DNA from: Nostoc linckia z4
GTDB taxonomy: Bacteria; Cyanobacteriota; Cyanobacteriia; Cyanobacteriales; Nostocaceae
Length of the DNA stretch: 64,000 nucleotides
Direction of reading: 5' to 3'
NCBI RefSeq assembly: GCF_002608075.1
Contig: NZ_LAHA01000027.1
Span: forward strand, 8,055 to 72,054
Shown: positions 46,046-56,200 of the stretch, piece by piece
How positions within the stretch are numbered: the first letter of the stretch is position 1
How the letters are laid out: each line of letters begins with the position of its first letter
Translations under genes and position numbers: made by a program
The notes under the pieces: model-generated
What the model saw: the letters and a program-made list of their open reading frames with translations, nothing else
Told to the model about the DNA's origin: nothing
Database searches by the model: none

Positions 46046-47017
46046 ATGGGTAACGCGAACAAGAAGAAAATTCTTTTGCGGGTTTGTTTGGGAATGCTTG
46101 TGCCTTTGGCTTTATTTAGTTGTAGCCAGAAAGACTCTAACCGCAACACTACCAAGGGAGAGAGTCAGCCACGAGTGGTTGCAACCAGTACCATCATTGC
46201 TGATTTAGCACAAGAGGTTGGAGGGGACGAAATTCAAGTACGTGGAATCCTCAAACCGGGTACAGATCCGCATGTTTACGAACCAATACCAGCAGACACT
46301 AGGCTTTTGGAACAAGCAGACTTAATTTTATATAACGGCTACAACCTAGAACCAGGATTGATTAAGTTAATGAATGCTTCTGGTGAAAAGGCGCGGAAGC
46401 TACCGGTGGGGGAAGCTGTTAAATCTTTGCAGTTAGACAAAGGCAAAGGCGAAGTCGTCCCAGATCCTCATGTTTGGGGTAGTGCGGAAAATGCCATCGC
46501 CATGACTAATGCCATTCGCGATGCTTTGATTGAATTATCACCTGAAGATAAAGAAGAATTGACTCAAAATGCATTGCAACTGACTAATGAATTAAAACAG
46601 TTGCATAGTTGGATTAATCAACAGATTCAAACTATTCCAGCAGATAAGCGCAGACTAATCACAACTCACGATGCATTTCAATATTATGGACGTGCCTATG
46701 GAATTGCGATCGCAGGTACATTAATCGGCATTAGTACCGAAGAACAGCCAAGCGCACAAACAGTCAAGCGGTTAGTGGATTCAGTTAAAAAAATCGGCGT
46801 TCCGGCAATTTTCGCTGAAACTACAATTAACCCAGCTTTAATTAAAACTGTTGCCCAAGAAGCAGGAGTGAAATTAGCACCACATCAACTTTATTCTGAT
46901 TCAATTGGGGCCAAAGGAAGTGATGGAGATTCCTACATTAAAATGATGGAGGCAAATACCCGCAGTATTGTAGAAGCATTAGGGGGAAAGTATACGCCCT
47001 TTCAACCCAAGAAATAA
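46046..47017 (+). CDS. mntC: Manganese-binding lipoprotein MntC
   Basis: A cluster A-I solute-binding protein. From the ATG at 46046 (AAGG about 5 bases upstream) the product has 323 residues; an ATG at 45998 gives 16 more. The signal ends in LALFSC, a lipobox. Metal ligands are visible as H in DPHVYEP, H in DPHVW, E in FAETTINP and D in YSDSIG. There is no His-rich loop, which favours manganese over zinc. In Synechocystis mntCAB is one operon; here mntC is divergent from mntA-mntB, so the shared 224 bases must control both directions, perhaps through a ManR-like regulator. Confidence 0.92.
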   Translation: MGNANKKKILLRVCLGMLVPLALFSCSQKDSNRNTTKGESQPRVVATSTIIADLAQEVGGDEIQVRGILKPGTDPHVYEPIPADTRLLEQADLILYNGYNLEPGLIKLMNASGEKARKLPVGEAVKSLQLDKGKGEVVPDPHVWGSAENAIAMTNAIRDALIELSPEDKEELTQNALQLTNELKQLHSWINQQIQTIPADKRRLITTHDAFQYYGRAYGIAIAGTLIGISTEEQPSAQTVKRLVDSVKKIGVPAIFAETTINPALIKTVAQEAGVKLAPHQLYSDSIGAKGSDGDSYIKMMEANTRSIVEALGGKYTPFQPKK

Positions 47018-47190
47018 ATTAGTTATTTCTCAAGTCAGAGGTTTCTAAATAACCTCTGAACTAATATCTAACTAAAGACATGTACTTATTAAATCTATTC
47101 TGAAACTCTTTCTAGAGAAAGAATTTTTTATGGCTTTGATTTCCTACAGTGTTACTAGTAAACACACATTTATTAGTACCTCAAAAAGCC

Positions 47191-47523
47191 ATGACTGATA
47201 ATAAACAAGAAAATCAAATCCATCAACCAGTGAGTGAAGATTGGCATTCTCGCGAAGAACCAACTGCTAAGGAAAGAAACCTAACTGCAAATCCTGGGGA
47301 TAGAATCGCTGATGAGTCTCAATCAATTGAAGAAAAAGCTCAACAAATAGCTGTAGATTCACCAGATATTACAGGAGACCATATTACAGTTCCGACTTAC
47401 TTTGTAGTGGATGAACCCGACGGCGAAAAGAAAGCACTCCACCACGTTAAAGATGCTGAAGAAATTTCCGACGTAATTCGTCAAGCGCGAGTTGACGAAA
47501 ATGGAAATAGAATTTGGTGGTAG
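47191..47523 (+). CDS. Small acidic hydrophilic protein
   Basis: A 110-residue product from the ATG at 47191. The first half is disordered-looking and rich in Glu, Asp, Gln and Asn. The second half has DHITVPTYFVVDEPDGEKKALHHVKDAEEISDVIRQARVDENGNRIWW, which looks like a small conserved domain. No metal or catalytic motif is certain. It is 173 bases after mntC on the same strand and possibly separate from it. The family is not recognised. Confidence 0.6.
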   Translation: MTDNKQENQIHQPVSEDWHSREEPTAKERNLTANPGDRIADESQSIEEKAQQIAVDSPDITGDHITVPTYFVVDEPDGEKKALHHVKDAEEISDVIRQARVDENGNRIWW

Positions 47524-47617
47524 TCGGCTATTGAAAAACTCAAGGACAAGGGGATGGGAGTGGTAAGTTGGTATTAGGAATTATTTTCTCCACACCTCCC
47601 CATTCTCCAGTTCCCAG

Positions 47618-48505
47618 TCACCCCAGATATCGCTGCAATAGACCAATCACAATTTCTGGTACTTCCAAATGAGGTAAGACTCCAGCATCGGCGATCGCTT
47701 CAAATTTTTCAATTGTATTTGTATTTAAATTTGCTAATCTTTGTCCTGTTTTAATGTTAGTAAATTGTGCTTTTTCTCCCCAAAATATCACGGTAGGGAT
47801 TGTTAGTTGTCGAATATATAAACTCAAATCAAAATAAAGGTCGCCACGCAAAAATCCTAAAGCCGCAAATTTAGCATTAGGTTGTTGGGCAGAAGTTAAA
47901 TAAGCTTCTACCATTTCTTGGGATACTCGTTGTGGTTTGGCAAAGAGAAAACTTTGTAAAAAGTTTCGGACTGCAATTTCATTTTCTGCACCAAGATGAT
48001 AAATCAAATCATCTAGCACTGGTGTATTAATTACTGAAAGCGGAAGTCTGCGTCCACTACCTTGTCCAAAGTCATTAAATCCAGAGGGACAAACCAAAAA
48101 TAATCTCTGGAATAAATTTGGTTGGGTAATCGCTAGGCGGATAGCAAAAGCGGCGGTTAACGACGAGGCTATCACTGTGACTGGTTGGTGACAAGTTTGG
48201 CTGATAAATTCAGCAATGGTGCTGAGATAATCCTTAATTTGATAATCTCTGACTGGATGAGCCGATTCTCCCCAGCCAATTAAATCGGGGGCTAGAATTT
48301 GGTAATTCCAGGCAAAAGCCGGGTAAACTTTAGACCATTCATAGGCAGATGCGCCACCACCAAAGTTATGCAGAAATAGAAGTGGCGGTAAATTTTTAGT
48401 GTCAGTCAGCGCCCAAGGAGCATTCGTTTGGGTGTAATAAACCATTGCCCCCAAGGATGTATGGATGACTTTATGTCCAAAGCCAGGAGGTTGAAACTTA
48501 AGCAT
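47618..48505 (-). CDS. Alpha/beta hydrolase
   Basis: The 295-residue product has the oxyanion segment FLHNFGGGASAYEW (about 46-59), APDLIGWGES, and a nucleophile elbow VIASSLTAAFAIRLA (Ser at about 113). It ends with HLEVPEIVIGLL, whose His may be the catalytic base. The elbow reads ASSLTA rather than GxSxG, a variant seen in cyanobacterial homologues. Substrate unknown; it is probably cytoplasmic. It is a single gene with a clear ATG at 48505. Confidence 0.87.
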   Translation of the reverse strand: MLKFQPPGFGHKVIHTSLGAMVYYTQTNAPWALTDTKNLPPLLFLHNFGGGASAYEWSKVYPAFAWNYQILAPDLIGWGESAHPVRDYQIKDYLSTIAEFISQTCHQPVTVIASSLTAAFAIRLAITQPNLFQRLFLVCPSGFNDFGQGSGRRLPLSVINTPVLDDLIYHLGAENEIAVRNFLQSFLFAKPQRVSQEMVEAYLTSAQQPNAKFAALGFLRGDLYFDLSLYIRQLTIPTVIFWGEKAQFTNIKTGQRLANLNTNTIEKFEAIADAGVLPHLEVPEIVIGLLQRYLG

Positions 48506-48651
48506 AAAGTTAAAAAATTGAGCTTTATGGGTTCGTTGATAATTGATAATTCAGCGATCGCAATTCAGCACCTCATAATCAAAAGTTATACCAGTTGTGC
48601 TGATAATTGAATTATTTTGGTTAGTGAATTATGAATTCTGATTTTTGACAT

Positions 48652-49161
48652 TTATTGTTGCTGTTGGTCACTATCTTTTGTAATATGAACAAGTTGATGC
48701 AGGTTATCACCGCTGATGCGATAAGCTGCTCCAAAACCGACTACAAAACGGCCTTCGCGGGGAGTTAGCTGAAAAATCCGAAAATCGGACAAGCCTCGCA
48801 AAATCTCTATAATTTGACCAAATCGCTTTTCAAATTGGTCAACAATTTGATTCCACTTATCAGTTTCCCGTTCTATCAAGATTGCCGTACAATCAAAACT
48901 CAAACGGGTACGGGCAAAAATTTGGTTACTTTTAGCTTCATCCTCAATAAACAAAACACTAATAAGAGGATTAGCATGGAGATTTTTGGTGTGAATCGTC
49001 AGACCACTGACGTAAATATAAATATTTTTAGCATCATCCATCACAAAGGGAGCATAACTAGCGTTAGGTATTCCTTCTGCGCTAATGGTGCTAATAATTA
49101 TACTTTCAAATTGTTCGGGAAACTTTTCGTACTCAGCTTGAATGTTTTCTACTTGACTCAT
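48652..49161 (-). CDS. HugZ-like pyridoxamine 5'-phosphate oxidase-fold protein
   Basis: The 169-residue product has the split-barrel fold: IIISTISAEGIPNASYAPFVMDDAKNIYIYVSGLTIHTKNL (about 20-60), PLISVLFIEDEAK, RTRLSFDCTAILIE and FRIFQLTPREGRFVVGFGAAYRI. This order is that of HugZ/HutZ haem-utilisation proteins. These bind haem and degrade or store it, with a C-terminal His; here HQLVHITKD is at the end. The role is inferred. The start is at ATG 49161. Confidence 0.85.
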   Translation of the reverse strand: MSQVENIQAEYEKFPEQFESIIISTISAEGIPNASYAPFVMDDAKNIYIYVSGLTIHTKNLHANPLISVLFIEDEAKSNQIFARTRLSFDCTAILIERETDKWNQIVDQFEKRFGQIIEILRGLSDFRIFQLTPREGRFVVGFGAAYRISGDNLHQLVHITKDSDQQQQ

Positions 49162-49666
49162 AAGTAAATTACCGTTTAATGATTAACAAGCAACATGGAA
49201 GGGGAACCAATAAGAAAAGCAACGTTTTAACAGTGGTATTGGAACACAGACAAGGTTTTAAAAAGCACTTACGCCTCTGATAAAAACACGTTTTTTCCAG
49301 TAAACTTTCAACCACAACTAAAGTTTTTATTGCTGTTCGCTTTTCTTGTAACAAGTGATTCTGTATTCTAACGTGCTTGAGCGATATGTAGGACAATAGG
49401 GTTCGGGGAAAGGGGGAAGGGGGAAGGGGAAGGGGGAAAGGGGAAGGGGGAAAGGGGAAGGGGAAGTTCATACTGCTTATCTGAACCTTATAGTCGCCAG
49501 AGACTCCCCAATCTACATTTTTTCTTTCATCAGAGTTATCAAAGAGGGTTAAGTATTGTTCTAAATCTTCATGAATCTGGGATAATACTGACAAATTCTC
49601 TGGCTCGTACTTGAGACAAAAAGCGATTATTTTTTAACTTTTCTATTCCCTACTCTCAATTTTATT
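49162..49666. other. Intergenic region with an A/G-rich array and a doubtful ORF
   Basis: A GGGGGAAAGGGGAAGG array lies at about 49397-49466. A minus-strand frame of 141 codons (49169-49594) runs through it. Its first 40 residues (MSVLSQIHEDLEQYLTLFDN at the start) look protein-like, so a gene remnant disrupted by the array is possible, but I do not annotate a gene. Confidence 0.5.
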
Positions 49667-50644
49667 ATGAAAAAACAATTGTTGACCACAGCATTTTTTA
49701 TGTTGTCTTTGATGTGTCCACTTAAAGTTTTGGCACAAAATTATGACGATATCTATGTTTTTGGTGACAGCTTTTCTGATACAGGTAATGTATTTAATTC
49801 CACAAATGGGATTATTCCTCCAAGCCCGACTTACTTCAAGGGACATTTTTCTAACGGCCCAGTTTGGGTAGAGTATCTCGCCTCTGAGTTAGGGTTAACT
49901 TTTAATCCCAACAACAATTTTGCCTTTGGTGGTGCGACTACAGGATTGGATAACTTAGGACTAAGTTTTTTACCAGGATTAAAGCAACAAATTAATGAAT
50001 TTACAACACTCAATAAATCCGCCGATCGCAATGCCCTTTATGTTATTTGGGCGGGTACTAATGATTACCTAAAGTACTTTTATAATGATACTCCTAATCC
50101 AACAGAAACCGTAGCTAATTTATCCTCAGCAATAACTTCATTGACTGAGGTGGGTGCTGAAAATATTCTAGTAGTTAACTTACCAGATTTGGGAAAATTT
50201 CCAGTTACAGGTGACAATATTCAAACAGCAAGCATACTCAGCAGTTTCACAAATGCACATAACTCCAATTTAGCTGCAACTATTAATTTGTTGAATCAAC
50301 AACTAAGTCCTGAAACTAAGATTATTCCTTTTGATATTAATTCTTTATTTAATCGCATCATTGCAAATCCAAAAGAATTTGGTTTCACAAATGTCACTGA
50401 TTCTTGTGTGGGAGAATTATCGGTAGTACCCATCGAAGTTACGGTGAAGCCAGTTGTATGTGAACCAGACAAGTTTTTATTTTGGGATGAAATTCATTCA
50501 ACAACTGCGACTAATCAACTAATTGCAGAATTCGCGTTTTCCGCCCTCCAGCCGGCTTCGGTTCCTGAATCTTCCACTGTGTTAGGAGTGTTAACAGTTA
50601 GCGGTTTATGTGGGCTATCCCTTCGCAAACGTCGCAGTTATTAA
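49667..50644 (+). CDS. Secreted SGNH/GDSL esterase with PEP-CTERM anchor
   Basis: The 325-residue product has a signal peptide (about 1-23, ending VLAQ), a GDSL motif IYVFGDSFSDTG with the nucleophile Ser, block III WAGTNDYLKY, and block V DEIHSTTATNQLIAE with catalytic Asp and His. The C-terminus VPESSTVLGVLTVSGLCGLSLRKRRS is a PEP-CTERM sorting tail: P-E-S motif, hydrophobic helix and basic end. It is therefore a secreted lipase/esterase handled by the exosortase system, probably sent to the surface or exopolysaccharide. It is a single gene with a good start at 49667. Confidence 0.9.
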   Translation: MKKQLLTTAFFMLSLMCPLKVLAQNYDDIYVFGDSFSDTGNVFNSTNGIIPPSPTYFKGHFSNGPVWVEYLASELGLTFNPNNNFAFGGATTGLDNLGLSFLPGLKQQINEFTTLNKSADRNALYVIWAGTNDYLKYFYNDTPNPTETVANLSSAITSLTEVGAENILVVNLPDLGKFPVTGDNIQTASILSSFTNAHNSNLAATINLLNQQLSPETKIIPFDINSLFNRIIANPKEFGFTNVTDSCVGELSVVPIEVTVKPVVCEPDKFLFWDEIHSTTATNQLIAEFAFSALQPASVPESSTVLGVLTVSGLCGLSLRKRRSY

Positions 50645-50896
50645 GCTGTTGATGGTTGACGGTTGACGGTTGACGGTTGGCTTGTAAAAAACCTTATGTG
50701 ATGTCCGGTTAATCAAACTAAATAAAAATGTTTGCTTGTAGTGTACTCCTACGGGGAAGCAAGCTACGCGTAGCGTCTGGCACAGAGGACTTCAGTCCTA
50801 GCTTGAGGACTAAAGTCCTCACTACAAACTCTTTCTTATGGGTGATTTCGCGGACATCAAGATAATTTGTCATGTCATCTAAAATCCAAAATTACA
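50645..50896. other. Heptamers and MITE-like element, no gene
   Basis: GTTGACG heptamers (about 50648-50681) precede an element at 50699-50859 with TGATGTCCGG and CGGACATCA ends. Within it GAGGACTTCAGTCCT (50785-50799) pairs with AGGACTAAAGTCCTC (50806-50820). Another nearby palindrome is CTACGCGTAG. Confidence 0.65.
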
Positions 50897-51871
50897 TCAC
50901 CTTGGAACCGGTACTTGATTAATTACCGACGCAATTACCGCGTCGATTTGTAAACCATCCAGCATTGCTTCTGGTTTCAAAATCAGTCGATGGCGTAGCA
51001 ATGGAGATGCAACTGCTTTGACATCATCTGGTGTGACAAAATCTCTTCCAGTTAACCACGCTAGGGCTTGAGATGTCTGCAACCAAGCACCAGCGGCGCG
51101 AGGTGATGCACCCAAAGTTAAATCGGGATATTGACGCGATACTCTCACTAATGCCAACAAATAATCAACGATCGCTTCTGATACTTTAACTTCTTTGACT
51201 GCTTGTCGCGCTTGCAAAATATCGGCTACTGTGGCTACTGGTTTCAAACGGCTAATGTCTAAGCGCTTTGCTGCAAACCCCGCCTGACGATTGAGTAACA
51301 TTTGCTTTTCAGCTGCTTGGTCGGGATAATCTACTACTAATTTAAATAAAAATCTGTCTAATTGTGCCTCTGGCAAAGGATAAGTTCCCTCAAATTCTAG
51401 GGGGTTTTGGGTTGCAATCACCCAAAATAAATCCGGCAAGGGTAAACTTTCACCATCCAAAGTTACCTGCATTTCTTCCATCGCTTCTAGCAGCGCCGCT
51501 TGTGTTTTCGGAGGAGTGCGGTTAATTTCATCTGCTAGCAGTACTTCTGTAAAGATTGGCCCTTTTTTTAAAGTAAAATTACGGCTATTTAAGTCAAAAA
51601 TATTTGTACCAGTGATATCTGATGGCAAGACATCTGGTGTTAGTTGAATTCGGCGAAAGTCACCTTGGATTAATTGTGCTAACACTTTGACTAACAGAGT
51701 TTTACCAGTCCCCGGTACTCCTTCTAAAATTATATGTCCACCGGCTAATAGTGCCACTAAAAGTTGTTGTATGAGGCTGGATTGTCCGACAATTACTTGT
51801 TTAAGACTTTCACCAAGGTCAATTAAAATAGCATGGGTTTGGTTCATAATATGAATTTTGGTATTAGTCAT
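50897..51871 (-). CDS. MoxR-type AAA+ ATPase
   Basis: The 324-residue product has Walker A EGVPGTGKTLLVK (about 56-68), Walker B LLADEINRTPPKTQAALLEAMEE, sensor 1 VIATQNP, and the MoxR lid region with SPRAAGAWLQTSQA. MoxR ATPases act as chaperones that ready partner proteins, often von Willebrand domain proteins. It starts 10 bases after the stop of the upstream DUF4350 gene (ATG at 51871; another ATG is at 51847). The usual DUF58 partner gene is absent. Confidence 0.92.
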   Translation of the reverse strand: MTNTKIHIMNQTHAILIDLGESLKQVIVGQSSLIQQLLVALLAGGHIILEGVPGTGKTLLVKVLAQLIQGDFRRIQLTPDVLPSDITGTNIFDLNSRNFTLKKGPIFTEVLLADEINRTPPKTQAALLEAMEEMQVTLDGESLPLPDLFWVIATQNPLEFEGTYPLPEAQLDRFLFKLVVDYPDQAAEKQMLLNRQAGFAAKRLDISRLKPVATVADILQARQAVKEVKVSEAIVDYLLALVRVSRQYPDLTLGASPRAAGAWLQTSQALAWLTGRDFVTPDDVKAVASPLLRHRLILKPEAMLDGLQIDAVIASVINQVPVPR

Positions 51872-51880
51872 TTGTAGGAA

Positions 51881-52975
51881 TTACGAATTACGAGTTAATC
51901 TTATACTTCGCCATTTTCCCAACCAGCTTAACAGTTCTTGTTCCTTGATGGGCTGTTTGTGCGATCGTAGCTTTAAAACTGCATCTAAATCCGCGCCACT
52001 TGCACCTGTTTTTTCTACCCAGACATTAACTAAAGTTTGGTGTTCTAGGGGTACTTGACTTAATCCCAAGGCTTTTTGCAGTTGCAATTGTTCTTGTTTA
52101 CCCACCATCTCAATTACAAAGTCTGTGGTGTCGGCTTTTTGCAACACCAAGGCTAAGGCTTGGATGTATGCCTCGCTGTTGTCGGCGACTTGTGTATCTA
52201 AAGTTACTGGTTTGCCAAAACGGCGATTCTGCGCCCAAATTAGTACTAATAGCACGATCGCTACTTGGATTGATATTGGAAATAAAGGGGTTTTAGCAAA
52301 AAAACTAGACAAATTTCCTTCGCTTTCTTTTTGTCTGACATCAGGATCTTTATAACCGTGAATGTATTCATCCACAAGTATTGTGTTGTTGTTTTTATTG
52401 ACTAAATCAGCTAAATACTTAAAATTACTTAAATTATCTTGATAGGCGTTGGCGGCTAAGTAAGGAGTGGTAGAAAAAATTACTTTACCTTGTTTGTATG
52501 TTTCTTGCCAGACAATAGCACCAAAGCGATCGCCTAAATCAATTTGTTTTTGATTAACTTTTCTATTGCGTCTGCGGGTCTCAATTTTAATATCTCCTTG
52601 GGGAGATTTTTGCAGGGTGCTAAAATCTGATTCTGTGACTCGCCCGCCAACACCTAAAATTACTAAAGTATTTCCTTTTTCTATCCATTCACGTTCTTGA
52701 ATATCGAGGCTTGTACCTCTGGGTTCGCTGGTAACCACAACAAAGGTAACTGGACTGTCCTCTGGCGGAATTTCACTAAAAGGTTTTTGCCAGCGCTGAA
52801 TTGAAACTCCTTGTTTTTGCATAAAATTATACCAAGCCCCATAGCCGTTGGGATTTCGATTGTAAGTAGAACCGCCAGTAATTTTGGTATTATTAGGAGC
52901 TGCTATTAAACTCAGTAAAACAATGGCAGCGATGGCAATTACAGCCATCCAAGCAAGGCGATTTGAACGTTTCAT
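51881..52975 (-). CDS. DUF4350 membrane protein
   Basis: The 364-residue product has a membrane helix at about 8-26, a large extracytoplasmic alpha/beta domain with SPVTFVVVTSEP and NTLVILGVGGRVT, a second helix at about 231-248 (FPISIQVAIVLLVLIWAQ) and a cytoplasmic helical tail. DUF4350 proteins usually sit beside a MoxR ATPase and DUF58/DUF4129 genes in many bacteria. Here only MoxR is present, next to it on the same strand. The function of the family is unknown; a membrane-linked chaperone set is assumed. Confidence 0.85.
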   Translation of the reverse strand: MKRSNRLAWMAVIAIAAIVLLSLIAAPNNTKITGGSTYNRNPNGYGAWYNFMQKQGVSIQRWQKPFSEIPPEDSPVTFVVVTSEPRGTSLDIQEREWIEKGNTLVILGVGGRVTESDFSTLQKSPQGDIKIETRRRNRKVNQKQIDLGDRFGAIVWQETYKQGKVIFSTTPYLAANAYQDNLSNFKYLADLVNKNNNTILVDEYIHGYKDPDVRQKESEGNLSSFFAKTPLFPISIQVAIVLLVLIWAQNRRFGKPVTLDTQVADNSEAYIQALALVLQKADTTDFVIEMVGKQEQLQLQKALGLSQVPLEHQTLVNVWVEKTGASGADLDAVLKLRSHKQPIKEQELLSWLGKWRSIRLTRNS

Positions 52976-53049
52976 TTTTCAGTTTCACTTATGAGAATGT
53001 TTCCGATGGGATTTGTGGATTTTTCTAGACATTGGTTGGAAGTACGGTG

Positions 53050-53093
53050 CGGTGGCTGTGGCAATCATAACTAATTAACAGAACATGATATAA
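53050..53093. repeat. Solo end of the ATGTCCG-type MITE
   Basis: GGTGGCTGTGGCAATCATAA and the following bases match the right end of the element at 20957-21106 (GGCTGTGGCATAACTAATTA). The rest of 52976-53229 is the leader of the helicase gene. Confidence 0.6.
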
Positions 53094-53229
53094 ATGAAAT
53101 TTACAGTTCGCCATATTGAAAAACTCTAAGAGCAGTTTATTGTCTATAATGAGATTTGCCAAAATTGCCAGATACGGCTGAATAAACTAATTTGGAAATT
53201 ACTTTAAGTCTGTTTAGGGGACTGGATCT

Positions 53230-56200
53230 ATGATTAGAGTTGGTTTATTAGTACAGTCCCAGAATAATTATTTGGGTATAGGAAAAGTTGCCGAAATATC
53301 TGAGACTAATGCGACTGTTGAGTATTTTTGCTCTTTGGGGCAACGTCTACAAAAAACGTTACCTCTAAGTTCGCTTTCTCAAGTGCGGCTTGAACCCCAA
53401 GCACGATGCTATATTAAGTCCGAAAACCCAGATAAATGGATAATTGGCAGAATTTTCGCCTGGGACGAAGATACAGAAGAATATCAAGTTGATTTACCAG
53501 ACAAGAAAACTGCAATTCTGACGGAAGAAGAAATTTATGTCCGTTGTAATTTACCGAACACAGACCCCATTGAAACTTTAGCGATGAAGGGTCACGAAAC
53601 GCCCTATTTCCACGATAAAAGATTGGCTTTTGTGAAATCTTTGATTCAGCAACGCGCAGTCAGTCGCGGGATGACGGGATTAATTTCGGCAAATATTAAT
53701 CTTTATCCCCATCAAGTTGAAGTTGTGCGGCGGGTGCTAGAAGACCCAATTCAACGTTATATCTTAGCAGACGAAGTAGGACTAGGAAAAACCATCGAAG
53801 CGGGTGCAATTCTGCGCCAATTTCTGTTAGATGAACCGAAAAAAGGTGCGGTGGTCATAGTTCCCCAATATTTGCTGCAACAATGGCGCACTGAGTTAGA
53901 AAACAAGTTTTACATTTCTCATTTTCCCAAACGAGTAGCGGTACTAGCTATTGAAGATGTTCATAAAATTAATCTGAGAGCGAAGATTGGCTGTTTAATA
54001 TTAGATGAAGCCCATCACATCGCCGCAATGGCGACCTCTAAAGATGCAGCAGTGCGGCAGCGTTTTGAGACTTGTAAAGAACTAGCTCACAAAAGCGATC
54101 GCTTGCTTTTATTATCCGCTAATCCGGTTGTGAATCACGAGCAAGATTTCTTAGCAATGTTGCATTTGCTCGACCCCACAACATACAGACTACAAGATTT
54201 AGCAGGTTTCCGTGCGAAAGTTGCCAGCAGTCAACAAATAGGAAAAGTGCTGTTGGCTTTGAGAGAAGATGCAAAGCCTGTGGTCTTGAAAAATAATTTG
54301 CAGGAATTACGCAAATTGTTTCCTGAGGATAAGTATTTACTCAATTTAGCTGATGATTTAGAAAATTCTTTAGAAGAAAATACTGCAAAAGCCAATCAAA
54401 TTGTCCAAACAATTCGCAGCCACGTCAGCGATACCTATCGATTATATCGGCGGATGCTTCGCAACCGTCGGGCGGCGGTGGAAGATGTGATATTTGACCG
54501 CAATTTTACGCCCAAAGAAGAATATGATTTAGATGAGCGATCGCTCGATATTCACGAATTCATCAATCAATGGCGTAGTGTTGCCCCCAAAGAAAAGCAA
54601 TATCAGCGAATTTTCCTGTTACTATTTTTAGCTGCGGGTACTTGGTTAGGCATTTTAGAACAAGTAATTACCAGCCGCTTAACTGGAAAACCCCATGTGA
54701 AATTGAGTCAGGAATTTAAAGAAGATGATATTCGCCTATTAACTACAACTCCTAAATTTTCCGGCGAAGAAGAAATTTTGCAATCCATATTCAAGATTGT
54801 TCGTCAACCAATGGAAGACGGAGAACGCAAAGAAAATTTAAGAACAGTATTGCTAAATCAGCTAGGTACATACTTTAAAATTCCGGCAAACGTCCGCAGA
54901 AATCAAAAAGAATTTCTCACCAGAATCCAGCAGAGAATCAAGAGACCAATTGCAGGGGATATTTTCCCCAAATTTATTATATTTACCAGTTTTGCCCAAA
55001 GTTGTGCAGAAATTGTCCGCTATTTATCTGATACCTTTGGTAACCAGGCGGTAGTCAGCCATCAATTTGGAGAATCACCGGATAAAGTCGAGTCCGGGTT
55101 AAATAGATTCAAAAACGATGCCAACTGCTTTATTTTAGTATGCGATCGCTCTGGAGAAGAAGGGCGTAATCTCCAATTTGCTGATTGGTTAATTCATTTC
55201 GATCTTCCTTGGTCGCCTAATCAATTAGAACAAAGAATTGGTAGGCTTGACCGCATTGGTAGTAAAATAGGCATCCAATCTTGTGTATTGATTGGCCCTT
55301 ACTTAGAAGATAGTCCCCACAACGCTTGGTATCAAGTTTTAAAAGATGGTTTTGGGATTTTTCAACAATCAATTGCTAGTTTTCAGTTTTACGTAGATGA
55401 AAAATTGCCAGAATTAGAAGCAGCTTTATTTCAATCTGGTGCTGCTGGTTTAGTGGAAATGATTGAGCCAATCAAAGCACAAATCCAAGCCGAAATCATC
55501 AAAATTAGCGAACTCAATGCTTTAGATGAAATTGACGCCACTGATGAAATGGCAACCGAATATTTTCAAGATTTAGATAATTATGATGCTCGTCATTTAG
55601 AAATGAAACGAGCAATTGAAGGCTGGATTTGTGATGCGCTGGGTTTCAAACCAACGACTCACCCAGATTTTCCAGAAATGAAGCGCTATCAACCGATAAC
55701 CCGTACTTTGGTGCCGATAAATGAATTAAAAACTCGTTTTGCTGACAGTTATTTAGACAAATATGGTACTTATAACCGCAGAATTGCCAACCAAAGTTCT
55801 GATGTTAAACTCTTGCGAATTGGAGAAGGATTTGTCGAAGCACTGTTAAACTATATAGATTGGGATGACCGGGGTCAAGCCTTTGCCATGTGGCGCACTG
55901 ATGCATCTTGGGACGCACAACAAGGCAAGGAATGGTTTGGTTTTCAATATAATTATATAGTGGAGACAAATTTAAAAATTGCCAAACAAGTTTTAATTGA
56001 GAATAAACTGGATAATTCTCAATACAAAATCTTGCAGCGACGTGTAGATGCTTTGTTTCCACCAATTATGGAAACTATCTATGTTGATGGTCGCAAGCAA
56101 CCAATATCTGTTGTGGAAGATCCAGTGTTGTTGGATATCTTACAACGTCCCTACAAAGATAGAAACAATAACCAACAACGAGATTACAATTTGGCAAAAG

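Noticed and set aside
49169..49594. 141-codon minus-strand frame
   Set aside because: It crosses an A/G-rich array (PFPLPLPP residues). Only its first 40 residues look protein-like, so a remnant is possible but not supportable as a gene.
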